From: an uncultured Solobacterium sp.
GTDB lineage: Bacteria > Bacillota_I > Bacilli_A > Erysipelotrichales > Erysipelotrichaceae
Assembly: GCA_927911475.1 (NCBI GenBank)
Contig: CAKMPP010000168.1
Coordinates: forward strand, 1 to 14,106
Direction of reading: 5' to 3'
Length of the DNA: 14,106 bases
Shown in pieces: positions 1-6,691 of the stretch. The notes below the pieces were generated by a model. That model worked only from the letters and a program-made list of their open reading frames with translations. It did no database searches and was not told the origin of the DNA. Position 1 is the first letter of the stretch, and every line of letters begins with the position of its first letter. The translations under genes and the position numbers were made by a program.

Positions 1-40
1 GTTCGGCTGTGATTTCATGTGCAAATTTTAGTAGAAATCA

Positions 41-69
41 TTGACGTAAAAGGACTTTACATGTAGTAT
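41..69 (+). promoter_or_regulatory. Promoter of the rplU operon
   Basis: A TTGACG -35 box (41-46) is followed after 17 bases by a TAGTAT -10 box (64-69), which predicts transcription from about position 76. That leaves a leader of roughly 100 nt before rplU. The 40 bases upstream contain stops in all three + frames and show nothing I recognise. Confidence 0.65.
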
Positions 70-75
70 ATCTAT

Positions 76-178
76 GTTATCAGCCCTCTTGTCGAGGTCT
101 GTAACCGCTCAGGAAAGGGTTAAGTACGAAAGTCCCCTTGATGGCGCGTCTTATGATAAATGTCAGGAGGTGTTCAAA
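76..178 (+). promoter_or_regulatory. Structured 5' leader of rplU (candidate L21 leader)
   Basis: About 100 nt of GC-richer, structured RNA lie between the predicted transcription start and the rplU start codon. One possible hairpin pairs CCTC with GAGG around the TTGTC loop near 88-100. Another pairs AAGGG near 115 with CCCTT near 135. Bacillota L21 operons often carry a conserved autoregulatory leader here (the L21 leader family), so position and structure fit. I identify it by context rather than by a full match to the family consensus. An open frame runs from ATG 74 through this leader into rplU. It is unlikely to be used, because the SD at 165-170 and the usual L21 N-terminus both lie downstream. 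Confidence 0.55.
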
Positions 179-490
179 TTGTACGCAATTATCGAAACAG
201 GCGGAAAGCAACTTAAGGTTGAAGTAGGTCAGTCTATCTTCGTTGAAAAGTTAGATGTTGAACCAGAAAGCACAGTCGTTATCGACAAGGTAGTTCTTGT
301 TAGTGACGCAGCAACAAAGATTGGTACTCCATATGTAGAGGGTGCTAAGGTTACTTGCAAGGTTGTAAAGCAAGGCAAGGAAAAGAAGATCCATATCTTC
401 AAGTATAAGGCTAAGAAGGGCTCTACTCGTCGTAAGCAGGGTCACCGTCAACCATATACAAAGTTGACAGTTGAAGCTATCGAGGCTTAA
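179..490 (+). CDS. rplU: 50S ribosomal protein L21
   Basis: This is a 103-residue protein, the normal length for bacterial L21, a 23S rRNA-binding protein of the large subunit. It begins LYAIIETGGKQ (first residue read as Met), the conserved L21 N-terminus. The C-terminal signature follows the pattern IFKYKAKKG then RRKQGHRQPYT. I chose the TTG start at 179 because AGGAGG (165-170) lies 8 bases upstream and the conserved N-terminus starts exactly there. The longer frame from 74 would add 35 unrelated residues that cover the structured leader. The gene heads the usual rplU-prp-rpmA cluster and is followed after 5 bases by prp. Confidence 0.96.
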   Translation: MYAIIETGGKQLKVEVGQSIFVEKLDVEPESTVVIDKVVLVSDAATKIGTPYVEGAKVTCKVVKQGKEKKIHIFKYKAKKGSTRRKQGHRQPYTKLTVEAIEA

Positions 491-495
491 GTCTC

Positions 496-808
496 ATGAT
501 TGATATCCGTTATACGCAGCATGGTAATCACATTACTTCGTTAGAAATTAGCGGTCACGCTGGTTTTGCTGAAAGTGGTAAAGATTTGGTATGTGCAGCA
601 GTTAGCGGTATTACATTCGGTTTGTTGAATGCATTAGATGAATTAACTGATGTTAAGAAAATGACAGTCGGTGATAATCTGATTCAGGTTAAGGTGGATA
701 ATCCTACAGCAGAAAGTGATTTATTACTAGCTGCAGGTATTATTCAATTAAAGACAGTTCAACAACAGAATCAACGATTTATTAAAATTAAAAAAAATGG
801 AGGTGTAA
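496..808 (+). CDS. prp: Ribosomal-processing cysteine protease Prp (reads in frame into L27)
   Basis: Prp removes the short N-terminal extension of L27 in Bacillota. The protein shows the family's catalytic pair in the segment GHAGFAESGKDLVCAAVSG, with His21 and Cys33, and has the small alpha/beta size of the family (about 105 residues). It starts 5 bases after rplU, with GAGG (482-485) as a weak ribosome binding site. As written, the frame has no stop of its own. It runs through an A8 run (790-797) and continues via NGGVNT into the Met of L27, giving a 201-residue fusion that ends at 1101. With seven A's the frame would read KKMEV and stop at TAA 806-808, overlapping the rpmA SD, which is the ordinary layout. 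The end given here is that expected stop. Sequencing error in the A-run is the simplest reading, but a true fusion cannot be excluded. Confidence 0.85.
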
Positions 809-813
809 ATACT

Positions 814-1101
814 ATGAAGTTCACACTGGATATTCAGTTCTTTGCAAGTAAGAAGGGTGTATCTTCCACAAAGAACGGCCGTGATTCTGCCGGCAGAAGA
901 TTAGGTGCTAAGAAGGCTGATGGTCAGTATACAAACGCTGGCTCTATCATCTATCGTCAGAGAGGCACAAAGATCTACCCGGGCAAGAATGTTATGCGCG
1001 GTGGAGATGATACATTGTTTGCAACAGCTGCAGGTATCGTTAAGTATGAGCGTCTTGGCAAGGATAAGAAGCAGGTTTCTGTTTATCCTCAAGAAGCTTA
1101 A
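814..1101 (+). CDS. rpmA: 50S ribosomal protein L27 (precursor with Prp cleavage site)
   Basis: A 95-residue L27 whose own start is well supported: GGAGGTG (799-805) lies 8 bases before ATG 814. It begins MKFTLDIQFFA and continues SKKGVSSTKNGRDS. The FFA|S junction (after Ala11) is the site cut by Prp in Bacillota, leaving a mature protein of 84 residues. The mature N-terminus reaches toward the peptidyl-transferase centre in known ribosomes. The rest (GRRLGAKKADGQ, RQRGTKIYPGKNVMRGGDDTLFA, then a C-terminal VKYERLGKDKKQVSVYP) matches L27 throughout. The reading frame is open upstream into prp (see prp). A terminator follows 18 bases after the stop. Confidence 0.95.
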   Translation: MKFTLDIQFFASKKGVSSTKNGRDSAGRRLGAKKADGQYTNAGSIIYRQRGTKIYPGKNVMRGGDDTLFATAAGIVKYERLGKDKKQVSVYPQEA

Positions 1102-1119
1102 TTTAAACAGTAATGGAAT

Positions 1120-1146
1120 GCTCCTGACAGGTTCAGGGGCTTTTTT
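1120..1146 (+). terminator. Intrinsic terminator after rpmA
   Basis: An 8-bp stem, GCTCCTGA (1120-1127) with TCAGGGGC (1133-1140), containing one G-U pair and a 5-nt loop, is followed at once by six T's. It lies only 20 bases before the obg start. I see no separate promoter between them, so it probably attenuates rather than fully separates obg from the ribosomal genes. Confidence 0.85.
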
Positions 1147-1166
1147 AAAGGAAAGGAGATTCCTTG

Positions 1167-2441
1167 ATGATTGACTTGGTAAAACTACATGTAAAAGCAG
1201 GTGATGGTGGCAGAGGTTGTGTTGCTTGGCGCCATGAGAAGTTCTACGCTAATGGTGGACCTTTTGGTGGTGATGGAGGTAAAGGTGGCGATATTTGGTT
1301 CGCTGTTGATACCAATGAAACAACATTAATGAAGCTAAAGTTTACACGTAAGATTAAGGCTGGCAATGGTATGCCAGGATTAATCAAAAAGATGCATGGT
1401 AAATCAGGAGATGACATCATTGTGCCTGTTCCACTTGGAACGATGATTCGTAATGCAGCCAATGGTGATCTTTTAGCTGACCTTACAAAACCAGGACAAA
1501 AAGTATTGATTGCTCGTGGTGGTAAGGGTGGTTTAGGTAATATGCACTTTGCAACTTCAAGAAATGATGCTCCTGAATATGCGCAACCAGGTGAAGTTGG
1601 TGAAAGCTTAGATGTTCAAGTAGAATTACGTCTTTTGGCGGATGCTGGTCTGATTGGTTTTCCATCCGTTGGTAAGTCCACATTCTTATCCGTTGTAACA
1701 AGAGCGAATCCACAGATTGCTGCATATCCTTTTACAACACTGGAACCAAATATTGGTGTTGTACAGATGCCAAATGGTCGTAGTTTTGTGCTAGCGGATA
1801 TGCCAGGCCTAATTGAAGGTGCCGGTGAAGGTAAGGGATTAGGACATGAGTTCTTACGTCATATTAAGCGCTGTCGTGTATTGATTCACGTCATTGACAT
1901 GTCTGGTGCGGAGCGTAATCCTGTTGAAGATTATGAAATCATCAACAAGGAGTTAGCTACCTATGATTTAGCACTTGAAAAGCGTCCTCAGATTGTTGTT
2001 GCAAATAAGATGGATGATGAATATGCGCACATGTTTTTGGAAGAGTTTAAGAAGAAATATCCAGATATCAAAGTGTATGAAACAAGTACATTAGAACATA
2101 AAGGTTTAGATGAGGTTCTCTATGCAGCACTTGCGGAAATTGATAAAGCTCGCGAGGTTGAAATGGAAACTCCTGAAAGTACAGAAGAGACCGTTGTATA
2201 TCGTTATGAACCTAAGAAGCCAGACTTTAAGATTGTCAAACTTGGTCCAGGTAGATTTAAGGTTGACTCTGAAAAGATTGATCGTCTATTTGATACAGTT
2301 GACTTTGATAAGGAAGAAGAAACATATCAGTTTGCGATGACACTACAGAAGATGGGTGTTGATAAGGCACTTTATGAAGCTGGTGCACGTGAGGGTGATC
2401 AAGTTATCGTAAATACCTTTATCATGGATTATAAAGAGTGA
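1167..2441 (+). CDS. obg: Obg family GTPase (ribosome assembly)
   Basis: A 424-residue Obg/CgtA GTPase, which in bacteria binds the 50S subunit and links ribosome maturation to GTP/ppGpp levels. The glycine-rich Obg fold spans about residues 1-157 (AGDGGRG, NGGPFGGDGGKGG, GGKGGLGNMHF). The G domain follows with G1 GFPSVGKST (164-172), G3 DMPGLIEGAGEG (from 211) and G4 NKMD (280-283). The C-terminal OCT domain fills roughly the last 80 residues (the segment from YRYEPKKPDFKIVKLGPGRF onward). I prefer ATG 1167 over the adjacent TTG 1164 because AGGAG (1154-1158) lies 8 bases before it. ruvA follows 5 bases after the stop. The frame is intact. Confidence 0.96.
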   Translation: MIDLVKLHVKAGDGGRGCVAWRHEKFYANGGPFGGDGGKGGDIWFAVDTNETTLMKLKFTRKIKAGNGMPGLIKKMHGKSGDDIIVPVPLGTMIRNAANGDLLADLTKPGQKVLIARGGKGGLGNMHFATSRNDAPEYAQPGEVGESLDVQVELRLLADAGLIGFPSVGKSTFLSVVTRANPQIAAYPFTTLEPNIGVVQMPNGRSFVLADMPGLIEGAGEGKGLGHEFLRHIKRCRVLIHVIDMSGAERNPVEDYEIINKELATYDLALEKRPQIVVANKMDDEYAHMFLEEFKKKYPDIKVYETSTLEHKGLDEVLYAALAEIDKAREVEMETPESTEETVVYRYEPKKPDFKIVKLGPGRFKVDSEKIDRLFDTVDFDKEEETYQFAMTLQKMGVDKALYEAGAREGDQVIVNTFIMDYKE

Positions 2442-2446
2442 GTGAT

Positions 2447-3033
2447 ATGATAGCATTTGTAAAAGGAAAAGTTGCATCGTATGGTGCGGATTGGGTTGTA
2501 GTTGATTGTCATGATATTGGCTATCAGATGGCATATCCACATCCAGAAAACTTACATCTAATGATGAAGTATTCATCTATACATATCTTCATATTACAGA
2601 AAATGATATGAGTTTATTTGGTTTTGAAAGCCAAGATGAAAAAGCATTATTCTTAAAGCTAATCTCTGTTAAGGGGCTAGGACCTAAGACAGCGATGGGT
2701 ATGTTAAGTAAGTGTGGTTATCAATCTATTGTTTCTGCGATTGAATCAGGTGATGTAACTCTATTAAAGAAGATGCCTGGTATTGGTGCAAAGTCCGCAA
2801 GTCAGATTGTATTAGATTTAAAGGGCAAGTTAGTTGCTGTACCTACATCATCACCAAAACAGGATACAGTATCTTATCCTGCGGAAATTCGCGAAGCACT
2901 AGAAGGTTTAAAGAATTTAGGCTATAAACAGGGAGAATTATCTGCAGTCGCAAATATGATGAGTGAAAACCCTGGATTAACAACCGAGAAGTATTTAAAG
3001 CTCGGATTACAATTTTTAGTTAAACAAAAGTAA
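2447..3033 (+). CDS. ruvA: Holliday junction branch migration protein RuvA (frameshifted)
   Basis: RuvA binds four-way junctions as a tetramer and loads the RuvB motors. Translation from ATG 2447 gives MIAFVKGKVASYGADWVVVD, the typical OB-fold N-terminus, up to Leu38 (CTA 2558-2560). There one A appears to be missing: restoring CTA-AAT-GAT rejoins the frame as NDEVFIYTYLHITENDMSLFGF, the expected RuvA sequence. The downstream part carries both helix-hairpin-helix motifs (VKGLGPKTAMGML and MPGIGAKSASQIVLDLKGKL) and the small C-terminal domain III that contacts RuvB. With the base restored the protein is 195 residues, normal for the family. It sits 5 bases after obg and 9 bases before ruvB. A single indel in an otherwise well-kept core gene suggests sequence error. 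Confidence 0.92.
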
Positions 3034-3042
3034 GGGAGGCAT

Positions 3043-4057
3043 ATGGAAGAGAGTGATCGTTTGTTATCTGCAAATGCAGAAATGGGTGATGATGAAGAAA
3101 GTCTTCGTCCGCAAACACTTGATGAATATATAGGCCAAGATACGTTGAAAGAAAACTTACGTATCTATATTCAAGCGGCTTTGCAGAGAAATGAATCTTT
3201 GGATCATGTTCTTTTGTATGGTCCTCCAGGATTAGGTAAGACTACACTTTCGTTTATTCTAGCCAACGAGATGCACTCTAAGGTTAGAGTGGCTTCTGGT
3301 CCATCCATTACAAAAGCTGGTGATTTAGCAGCGATATTGTCGGTATTAGAGCCGGGAGATGTATTGTTTATTGATGAGATTCATCGTTTACCAAAGCAAG
3401 TAGAAGAAGTTCTTTATCCTGCGATGGAGGATTTTGAATTAGATATTATGGTTGGTGGTGAAAATGGAGCAGGTGGAAGAAGTGTACGCTTAGATTTACC
3501 TCCATTTACTCTTGTTGGTGCGACGACTCGTGCTGGTGATTTATCAGCACCACTAAGAGATCGCTTTGGTATCGTAGCGAAACTTGAGTACTATAACCAA
3601 GAACAGCTATGTTCTATTGTTAGTCGTACAGCACGCGTATTGAATGCACCAATTCATTCTGCTGCTATTGATGAGATTGCACGTCGTTCTCGTGGCACAC
3701 CACGTATTGCCAATCGTTTGCTACGTCGTATTCGTGACTTTGCACAAGTGCTTAAACGATGGTCATGTCTCTAAGGAGATTGCCCAGACTGCATTAGACC
3801 GTTTGAAGGTCGACTCCCTTGGTTTAGATGAAGTCGATATTCGTTACTTACGTGGAATTATTGAACGTTTCCATGGTGGTCCAGTAGGTCTTGAATCTCT
3901 TGCAAATGCAATATCAGAAGAGACAACAACACTGGAAGATGTGTATGAACCATATCTCATACAGATAGGCTTTGTGAATCGTACCAGTCGTGGTCGTGTG
4001 GTAACAGAGAAGGCTTATGAGCACTTGCATATTACACATACCGATACATTGTTTTAA
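3043..4057 (+). CDS. ruvB: Holliday junction branch migration ATPase RuvB (frameshifted)
   Basis: The hexameric AAA+ motor of RuvAB. ATG 3043 follows AGGGAGG (3033-3039). Visible elements are Walker A GPPGLGKT (60-67), Walker B DEIH (111-114), the GATTRAGDLSAPLRDRFG sensor/arginine region, and GTPRIANRLLRRIRDFA. At 3754-3756 there is one extra A (CTT-AAA-CGA instead of CTT-AAC-GAT). This turns the frame to a stop at 3772-3774. Removing it continues NDGHVSKEIAQTALDRL into the winged-helix domain with YLRGIIERFHGGPVGLESLA and ends at TAA 4055-4057. The corrected length is 337 residues, as expected. The gene forms one unit with ruvA and is closed by a terminator 12 bases later. Confidence 0.93.
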
Positions 4058-4068
4058 GAATTTATTAA

Positions 4069-4097
4069 GCGCACATGACTCAAATGTGTGCTTTTTT
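4069..4097 (+). terminator. Intrinsic terminator after ruvB
   Basis: An 8-bp stem, GCGCACAT (4069-4076) with ATGTGTGC (4084-4091), containing one G-U pair and a 7-nt loop, is followed by six T's (4092-4097). It closes the obg-ruvA-ruvB unit. Confidence 0.88.
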
Positions 4098-4149
4098 ATG
4101 TAAAAAGTCCTAAAAATACGTGAATTTTATGTGAAAAATTACCGATTTC

Positions 4150-4179
4150 TTGCAAAGAATGCAATGAATCATATAAAAT
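4150..4179 (+). promoter_or_regulatory. Promoter of the CHAP gene, placed for a leaderless mRNA
   Basis: TTGCAA (4150-4155) and TAAAAT (4174-4179) are 18 bases apart; an alternative -10 is TATAAA (4172-4177) with a 16-base spacer. Only 6 bases separate TAAAAT from the ATG at 4186, so transcription should start at or next to the start codon. No Shine-Dalgarno sequence lies upstream. Compare the promoter at 5402-5430. Confidence 0.55.
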
Positions 4180-4185
4180 AATGAT

Positions 4186-5361
4186 ATGTTTAAAAAGATA
4201 AATAAGAAAACAAGTCTTGTTGCAGCAGCGTATATCGCCACAGTACTACTTGGTGGATATGCTTCTGTACAACATGTATATGCAGATAACACGGCTCCAA
4301 CAATCGATACAGAAGTTTTACCGGTCATCGAAGTTAGCTCTGCTGATTTAAATCCACAAGAGACTATCAAGCATTCTATCTTACAGGAAAGAAGTCAGTC
4401 TCTAACAGATATGGATTATAAGAATATCGATATGAGCAAAACAAAGTTAATATTGGAAGGCTTTGATCGTAACCTTACAGGAATTCAACAGGCTACTGCT
4501 CGTGTGACTTTAGTAAATAAAGATGCAGATGATAAGACACTAGGTTACTCCTTTATTCAAAAGGTATTAATTAAGGTTGTAACAAGTACTGCTCCAGTTA
4601 TCAAGTTGAAGTCTGATGCTGTTACAGTTAACAATGGAGATACTTGGAATGCTTCTAACTATATCTCTTATATCAATGATGATTCTGGTGTATTACCAGC
4701 ATTAACAATCACTGGTAATGTTGATATGGCTACTGATGGAAACTATACAGTTTTATATACTGTTGTTGATACGACTGGTAATAAGTCATTTGCACAGTTA
4801 AATGTTACTGTAAAGACTCCTCAGGAAGTTATCGATAACAAGATTGAAGAAGAGCGTAGGGCGAAAGAAAATGAAAAGATTCAAGCGGCGAAACAAGTGC
4901 TTGAAAATAGTTATAATACAAGTGCATTTATCAGTACTGCACAGTTACTTGCGGATGCTGATGAAGTTTGGAAGGGTTATGTAAATGCTGGTTTGATTAC
5001 TGACCACCCAACTGGTGATACTGGTAATAACTATTCGTTTAGCCAATGTACATGGTGGGTATATATCCGCCGTCATCAGTTAGGCTTAACTGCTGGTAGC
5101 TTGATGGGTAATGGTAATCAATGGGCAAATACAGCTCGTAGTTTAGGATATACTGTTTCTAATACACCAATGGTTGGTGACGTTATGGTATTTGCAGCTG
5201 GACAAGAAGGTTCAGATGGTTACTATGGTCACGTTGCTATCGTAGAAGCGATTACAACAGATGGTTCTGTTATTACTTCTGAATGTGGTGCTAGCCGTAA
5301 TGGTCAACCATATTCACGTGTTATCTCTGATCCATCAAGATTTGAGTACATTCACTATTAA
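4186..5361 (+). CDS. Secreted CHAP-domain peptidoglycan hydrolase with Ig-like domain
   Basis: A 391-residue exported protein. A basic N-terminus (MFKKINKK) and a hydrophobic stretch form a signal peptide, with likely cleavage after VYA near residue 33. Residues about 34-210 are extracellular, Ser/Thr/Val-rich and beta-like. The part from STAPVIKLKS to FAQLNVTV resembles bacterial Ig-like/DUF5011 domains. A charged helix (about 212-240, IEEERRAKENEKIQ) acts as a spacer. The C-terminal CHAP domain carries QCTWW with Cys288, the GDVMVF strand and GHVAIVE with His349, the usual Cys/His pair of NlpC/P60-like amidase/endopeptidases. It probably cuts cell-wall peptide cross-links or stems; substrate and bond are not deducible here. 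It has no SD and a promoter that leaves no 5' UTR. A terminator follows directly, so it is monocistronic. Confidence 0.88.
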   Translation: MFKKINKKTSLVAAAYIATVLLGGYASVQHVYADNTAPTIDTEVLPVIEVSSADLNPQETIKHSILQERSQSLTDMDYKNIDMSKTKLILEGFDRNLTGIQQATARVTLVNKDADDKTLGYSFIQKVLIKVVTSTAPVIKLKSDAVTVNNGDTWNASNYISYINDDSGVLPALTITGNVDMATDGNYTVLYTVVDTTGNKSFAQLNVTVKTPQEVIDNKIEEERRAKENEKIQAAKQVLENSYNTSAFISTAQLLADADEVWKGYVNAGLITDHPTGDTGNNYSFSQCTWWVYIRRHQLGLTAGSLMGNGNQWANTARSLGYTVSNTPMVGDVMVFAAGQEGSDGYYGHVAIVEAITTDGSVITSECGASRNGQPYSRVISDPSRFEYIHY

Positions 5362-5367
5362 GATTTT

Positions 5368-5396
5368 GGAAGATACATAGAGTATCTTCCTTTTTT
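5368..5396 (+). terminator. Intrinsic terminator after the CHAP gene
   Basis: A perfect 9-bp stem, GGAAGATAC (5368-5376) with GTATCTTCC (5382-5390), has a 5-nt loop and is followed by six T's. It starts 6 bases after the stop codon. Confidence 0.92.
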
Positions 5397-5401
5397 GATA
5401 G

Positions 5402-5430
5402 TTGAAATCAGTGCTTGTTTTGAATAAAAT
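5402..5430 (+). promoter_or_regulatory. Promoter of the small membrane protein gene, placed for a leaderless mRNA
   Basis: TTGAAA (5402-5407), a 17-base spacer and TAAAAT (5425-5430) form a good housekeeping promoter directly after the CHAP terminator. The -10 box ends 6 bases before ATG 5437, so the predicted transcription start coincides with the start codon. No SD is present. The segment ATAAAATAnnnATATG is the same here and at the CHAP gene. Confidence 0.6.
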
Positions 5431-5436
5431 ACCTAT

Positions 5437-5679
5437 ATGAGTAGAAGAGATGAACAACGAAATTTACGCATGAATCAAGTTGCTTACTTCTTGATGACCT
5501 TTGCGGTATATATAGCGATATACATGGTTTTTGTATTCTTGTTTAGTATCGTAAACGGATTCTTGAGTTTACATCCATATATTAAATTAATCATTTATAT
5601 TCTCTTCTTTGAAGCAGATCGCAGAATCACAGCATATGTAATGCGATTACCGATTGTTAAATCCATTATTCGTTTATAA
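5437..5679 (+). CDS. Small integral membrane protein, function unknown
   Basis: An 80-residue protein of no family I recognise. A short charged N-terminus (MSRRDEQRNLR) precedes a long hydrophobic segment (about 15-43, aromatic-rich). A second hydrophobic segment (about 48-61, YIKLIIYILFF) and a basic, amphipathic C-terminus (EADRRITAYVMRLPIVKSIIRL) follow. This suggests a two-helix inner-membrane protein with both ends inside. I chose ATG 5437 because it matches the promoter position; an internal ATG at codon 12 also lacks an SD. It has its own promoter and terminator, so it is expressed separately from the CHAP gene. The membrane prediction is sound, but no role can be assigned. Confidence 0.7.
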   Translation: MSRRDEQRNLRMNQVAYFLMTFAVYIAIYMVFVFLFSIVNGFLSLHPYIKLIIYILFFEADRRITAYVMRLPIVKSIIRL

Positions 5680-5680
5680 T
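5654..5680 (+). promoter_or_regulatory. Candidate promoter for the Nudix gene, inside the preceding gene end and terminator
   Basis: A perfect TATAAT (5675-5680) overlaps the stop codon of the membrane protein gene. TTGTTA (5654-5659) lies 15 bases upstream, a short spacer. Transcription would start near 5687, inside the loop of the terminator at 5678-5699, so the new RNA would lack the 5' arm and escape termination. No other promoter fits between that terminator and ATG 5718. Confidence 0.4.
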
Positions 5681-5699
5681 CCGGTTAAACGGATTTTTT
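5678..5699 (+). terminator. Intrinsic terminator after the membrane protein gene
   Basis: A 6-bp stem, AATCCG (5678-5683) with CGGATT (5690-5695), runs directly into a T-run ending at 5699. The hairpin overlaps the last two bases of the stop codon. Confidence 0.7.
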
Positions 5700-5717
5700 G
5701 ATAATAGGAGAGCCATT

Positions 5718-6241
5718 ATGGAAAAGTGGGATTTATATACGATTGATCGTGTGATTACAAATCGTGTAATAACACGTGGAGATGATATTCCGAAAGATCT
5801 TTATCATTTAGTTGTACATGTATGTATCTTTAATGCAAAAAACCAAATGTTGATTCAACAAAGACAAACCTTTAAAAAAGGGTGGCCTAATATGTGGGAT
5901 GTAACAGTTGGTGGTTCTGCTATTGTTGGCGAAAATAGCCGACAGGCAGCAATGCGAGAAGTTTGCTGAAGAACTTGGATTAAAGATTGATTTAGAAAAT
6001 ACCCCACCTGTTATTACAAAGTATTTTTAGTGAAGGTTTTTGATGATATTTTATATTCTAAAAAAAAGAGATTGATATTTCAAAATTAACCCTTCAATAT
6101 GAAGAAGTACAGGCAGTAAAATGGGTGGGTATTGAAGAAATCTTAGATATGATTGGTTTAAAGAAGTTTATACCGTATGATGAAAGCTTTATCCATTTTT
6201 TATTTCATCTACATCAAACGAACAGTTTATATCAAAAGTAA
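5718..6241 (+). pseudogene. Nudix hydrolase, broken by about four single-base indels
   Basis: ATG 5718 follows AGGAG (5707-5711). The N-terminal half reads MEKWDLYTIDR, then GDDIPKDLYHLVVHVCIFN, the pattern of YfcD/IPP-isomerase-like Nudix hydrolases, which hydrolyse nucleoside-diphosphate-linked substrates. One extra G after Glu81 (about 5961) splits the Nudix box. Without it the box is perfect: GSAIVGENSRQAAMREFAEE then LGL, fitting GX5EX7REUXEEXGU. Further downstream, T-runs at 6024-6028 and 6037-6041 each have one T too many, and the A8 run at 6060-6067 is out of step by one base. With these repaired, the frame continues EIDISKLTLQYEEVQAVKWVG, which also fits the family, to TAA 6239-6241. 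The repaired length is about 173 residues. It is either a recent pseudogene or sequence error; indels in neighbouring core genes favour error, but the density here is the highest in the window. Confidence 0.8.
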
Positions 6242-6266
6242 GTGCACGCTGTAGAGCCTGATTCTA

Positions 6267-6288
6267 CTTATAGTTGGCTTATAGTTGG
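6267..6288. repeat. Tandem 11-bp direct repeat
   Basis: CTTATAGTTGG occurs twice head to tail (6267-6277 and 6278-6288) in the AT-rich gap after the Nudix gene. A small GTAGA/TCTAC hairpin (6251-6267) lies just before and a T-run (6299-6305) just after. I do not see a convincing terminator here, and no function is evident. Confidence 0.6.
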
Positions 6289-6321
6289 TAATTCGGCGTT
6301 TTTTCTAAAACCCCAAATTAT

Positions 6322-6351
6322 TTTACATTACTGATAATTCTAGATTATAAT
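6322..6351 (+). promoter_or_regulatory. Candidate promoter for the small gene at 6385
   Basis: TTTACA (6322-6327) and a perfect TATAAT (6346-6351) are 18 bases apart. The predicted start near 6358 leaves a leader of about 27 nt that holds the AGGAGG SD of the next gene. Confidence 0.55.
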
Positions 6352-6384
6352 AATAAAAATTGTGTGTTTCAGGAGGTGTTGAAT

Positions 6385-6657
6385 ATGTTTGGCTCCACAA
6401 AAAATAAATACAATAGGGAATCGGTTTTTGCAAAATTAATTGATAAAAAAGTGAGTAAGTATTTTGCTGTTCCGGGTAAAATTCCAACTCCAGAGGCGTT
6501 ATATGAATTGGTTTTTATGACAGAAAAAGGAGAAAAGAATTTTGAGGTAAGTGTATTTTTCTATAATGTTGTAGATATTGGTATGGAAGGGCCGCTAGTG
6601 TTTCAAGGATATCAATTGATATCTTTTGGTGATTGGATAAAAGAGTATAGTGAGTAG
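6385..6657 (+). CDS. Small protein of unknown function (possible DUF2500/DUF7489-like fold)
   Basis: A 90-residue protein with a strong SD (AGGAGGTG, 6371-6378) 6 bases before ATG 6385. A GTG 21 bases upstream is in frame but would place the SD inside the gene. It is soluble and probably beta-rich: VFAKLIDKKVSKYF, then YELVFMTEKGEKNFEVSVFF, then DIGMEGPLVFQGYQLISFGD. This strand order and the closing GxLxxQGxxxISFGD pattern recall small Bacillota DUF2500/DUF7489-type proteins, but that is a visual resemblance only. There is no signal peptide or transmembrane segment. It has its own promoter in an AT-rich gap between housekeeping units and looks like a small accessory gene. Confidence 0.65.
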   Translation: MFGSTKNKYNRESVFAKLIDKKVSKYFAVPGKIPTPEALYELVFMTEKGEKNFEVSVFFYNVVDIGMEGPLVFQGYQLISFGDWIKEYSE

Positions 6658-6691
6658 CAGAATTTTTTTGGAACTACAATATATTTTCTAA

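Noticed and set aside
74..178. N-terminal extension of L21 from ATG 74
   Set aside because: It overlaps the predicted transcription start and structured leader, has no SD, and the conserved L21 N-terminus starts exactly at TTG 179 behind AGGAGG.
3750..3760. Programmed ribosomal frameshift in ruvB
   Set aside because: The site is a plain AAA with no slippery heptamer or downstream structure that I can see, and similar indels occur in ruvA and valS, so sequence error is a better explanation.
3643..4057. A separate gene covering the ruvB C-terminus
   Set aside because: Only the part after 3756 matches RuvB's winged-helix domain; it is the displaced 3' end of ruvB after a one-base insertion.
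6246..6305. Intrinsic terminator after the Nudix gene
   Set aside because: The possible stems are only 4-5 bp and are separated from the T-run by the tandem repeat; too weak to list.
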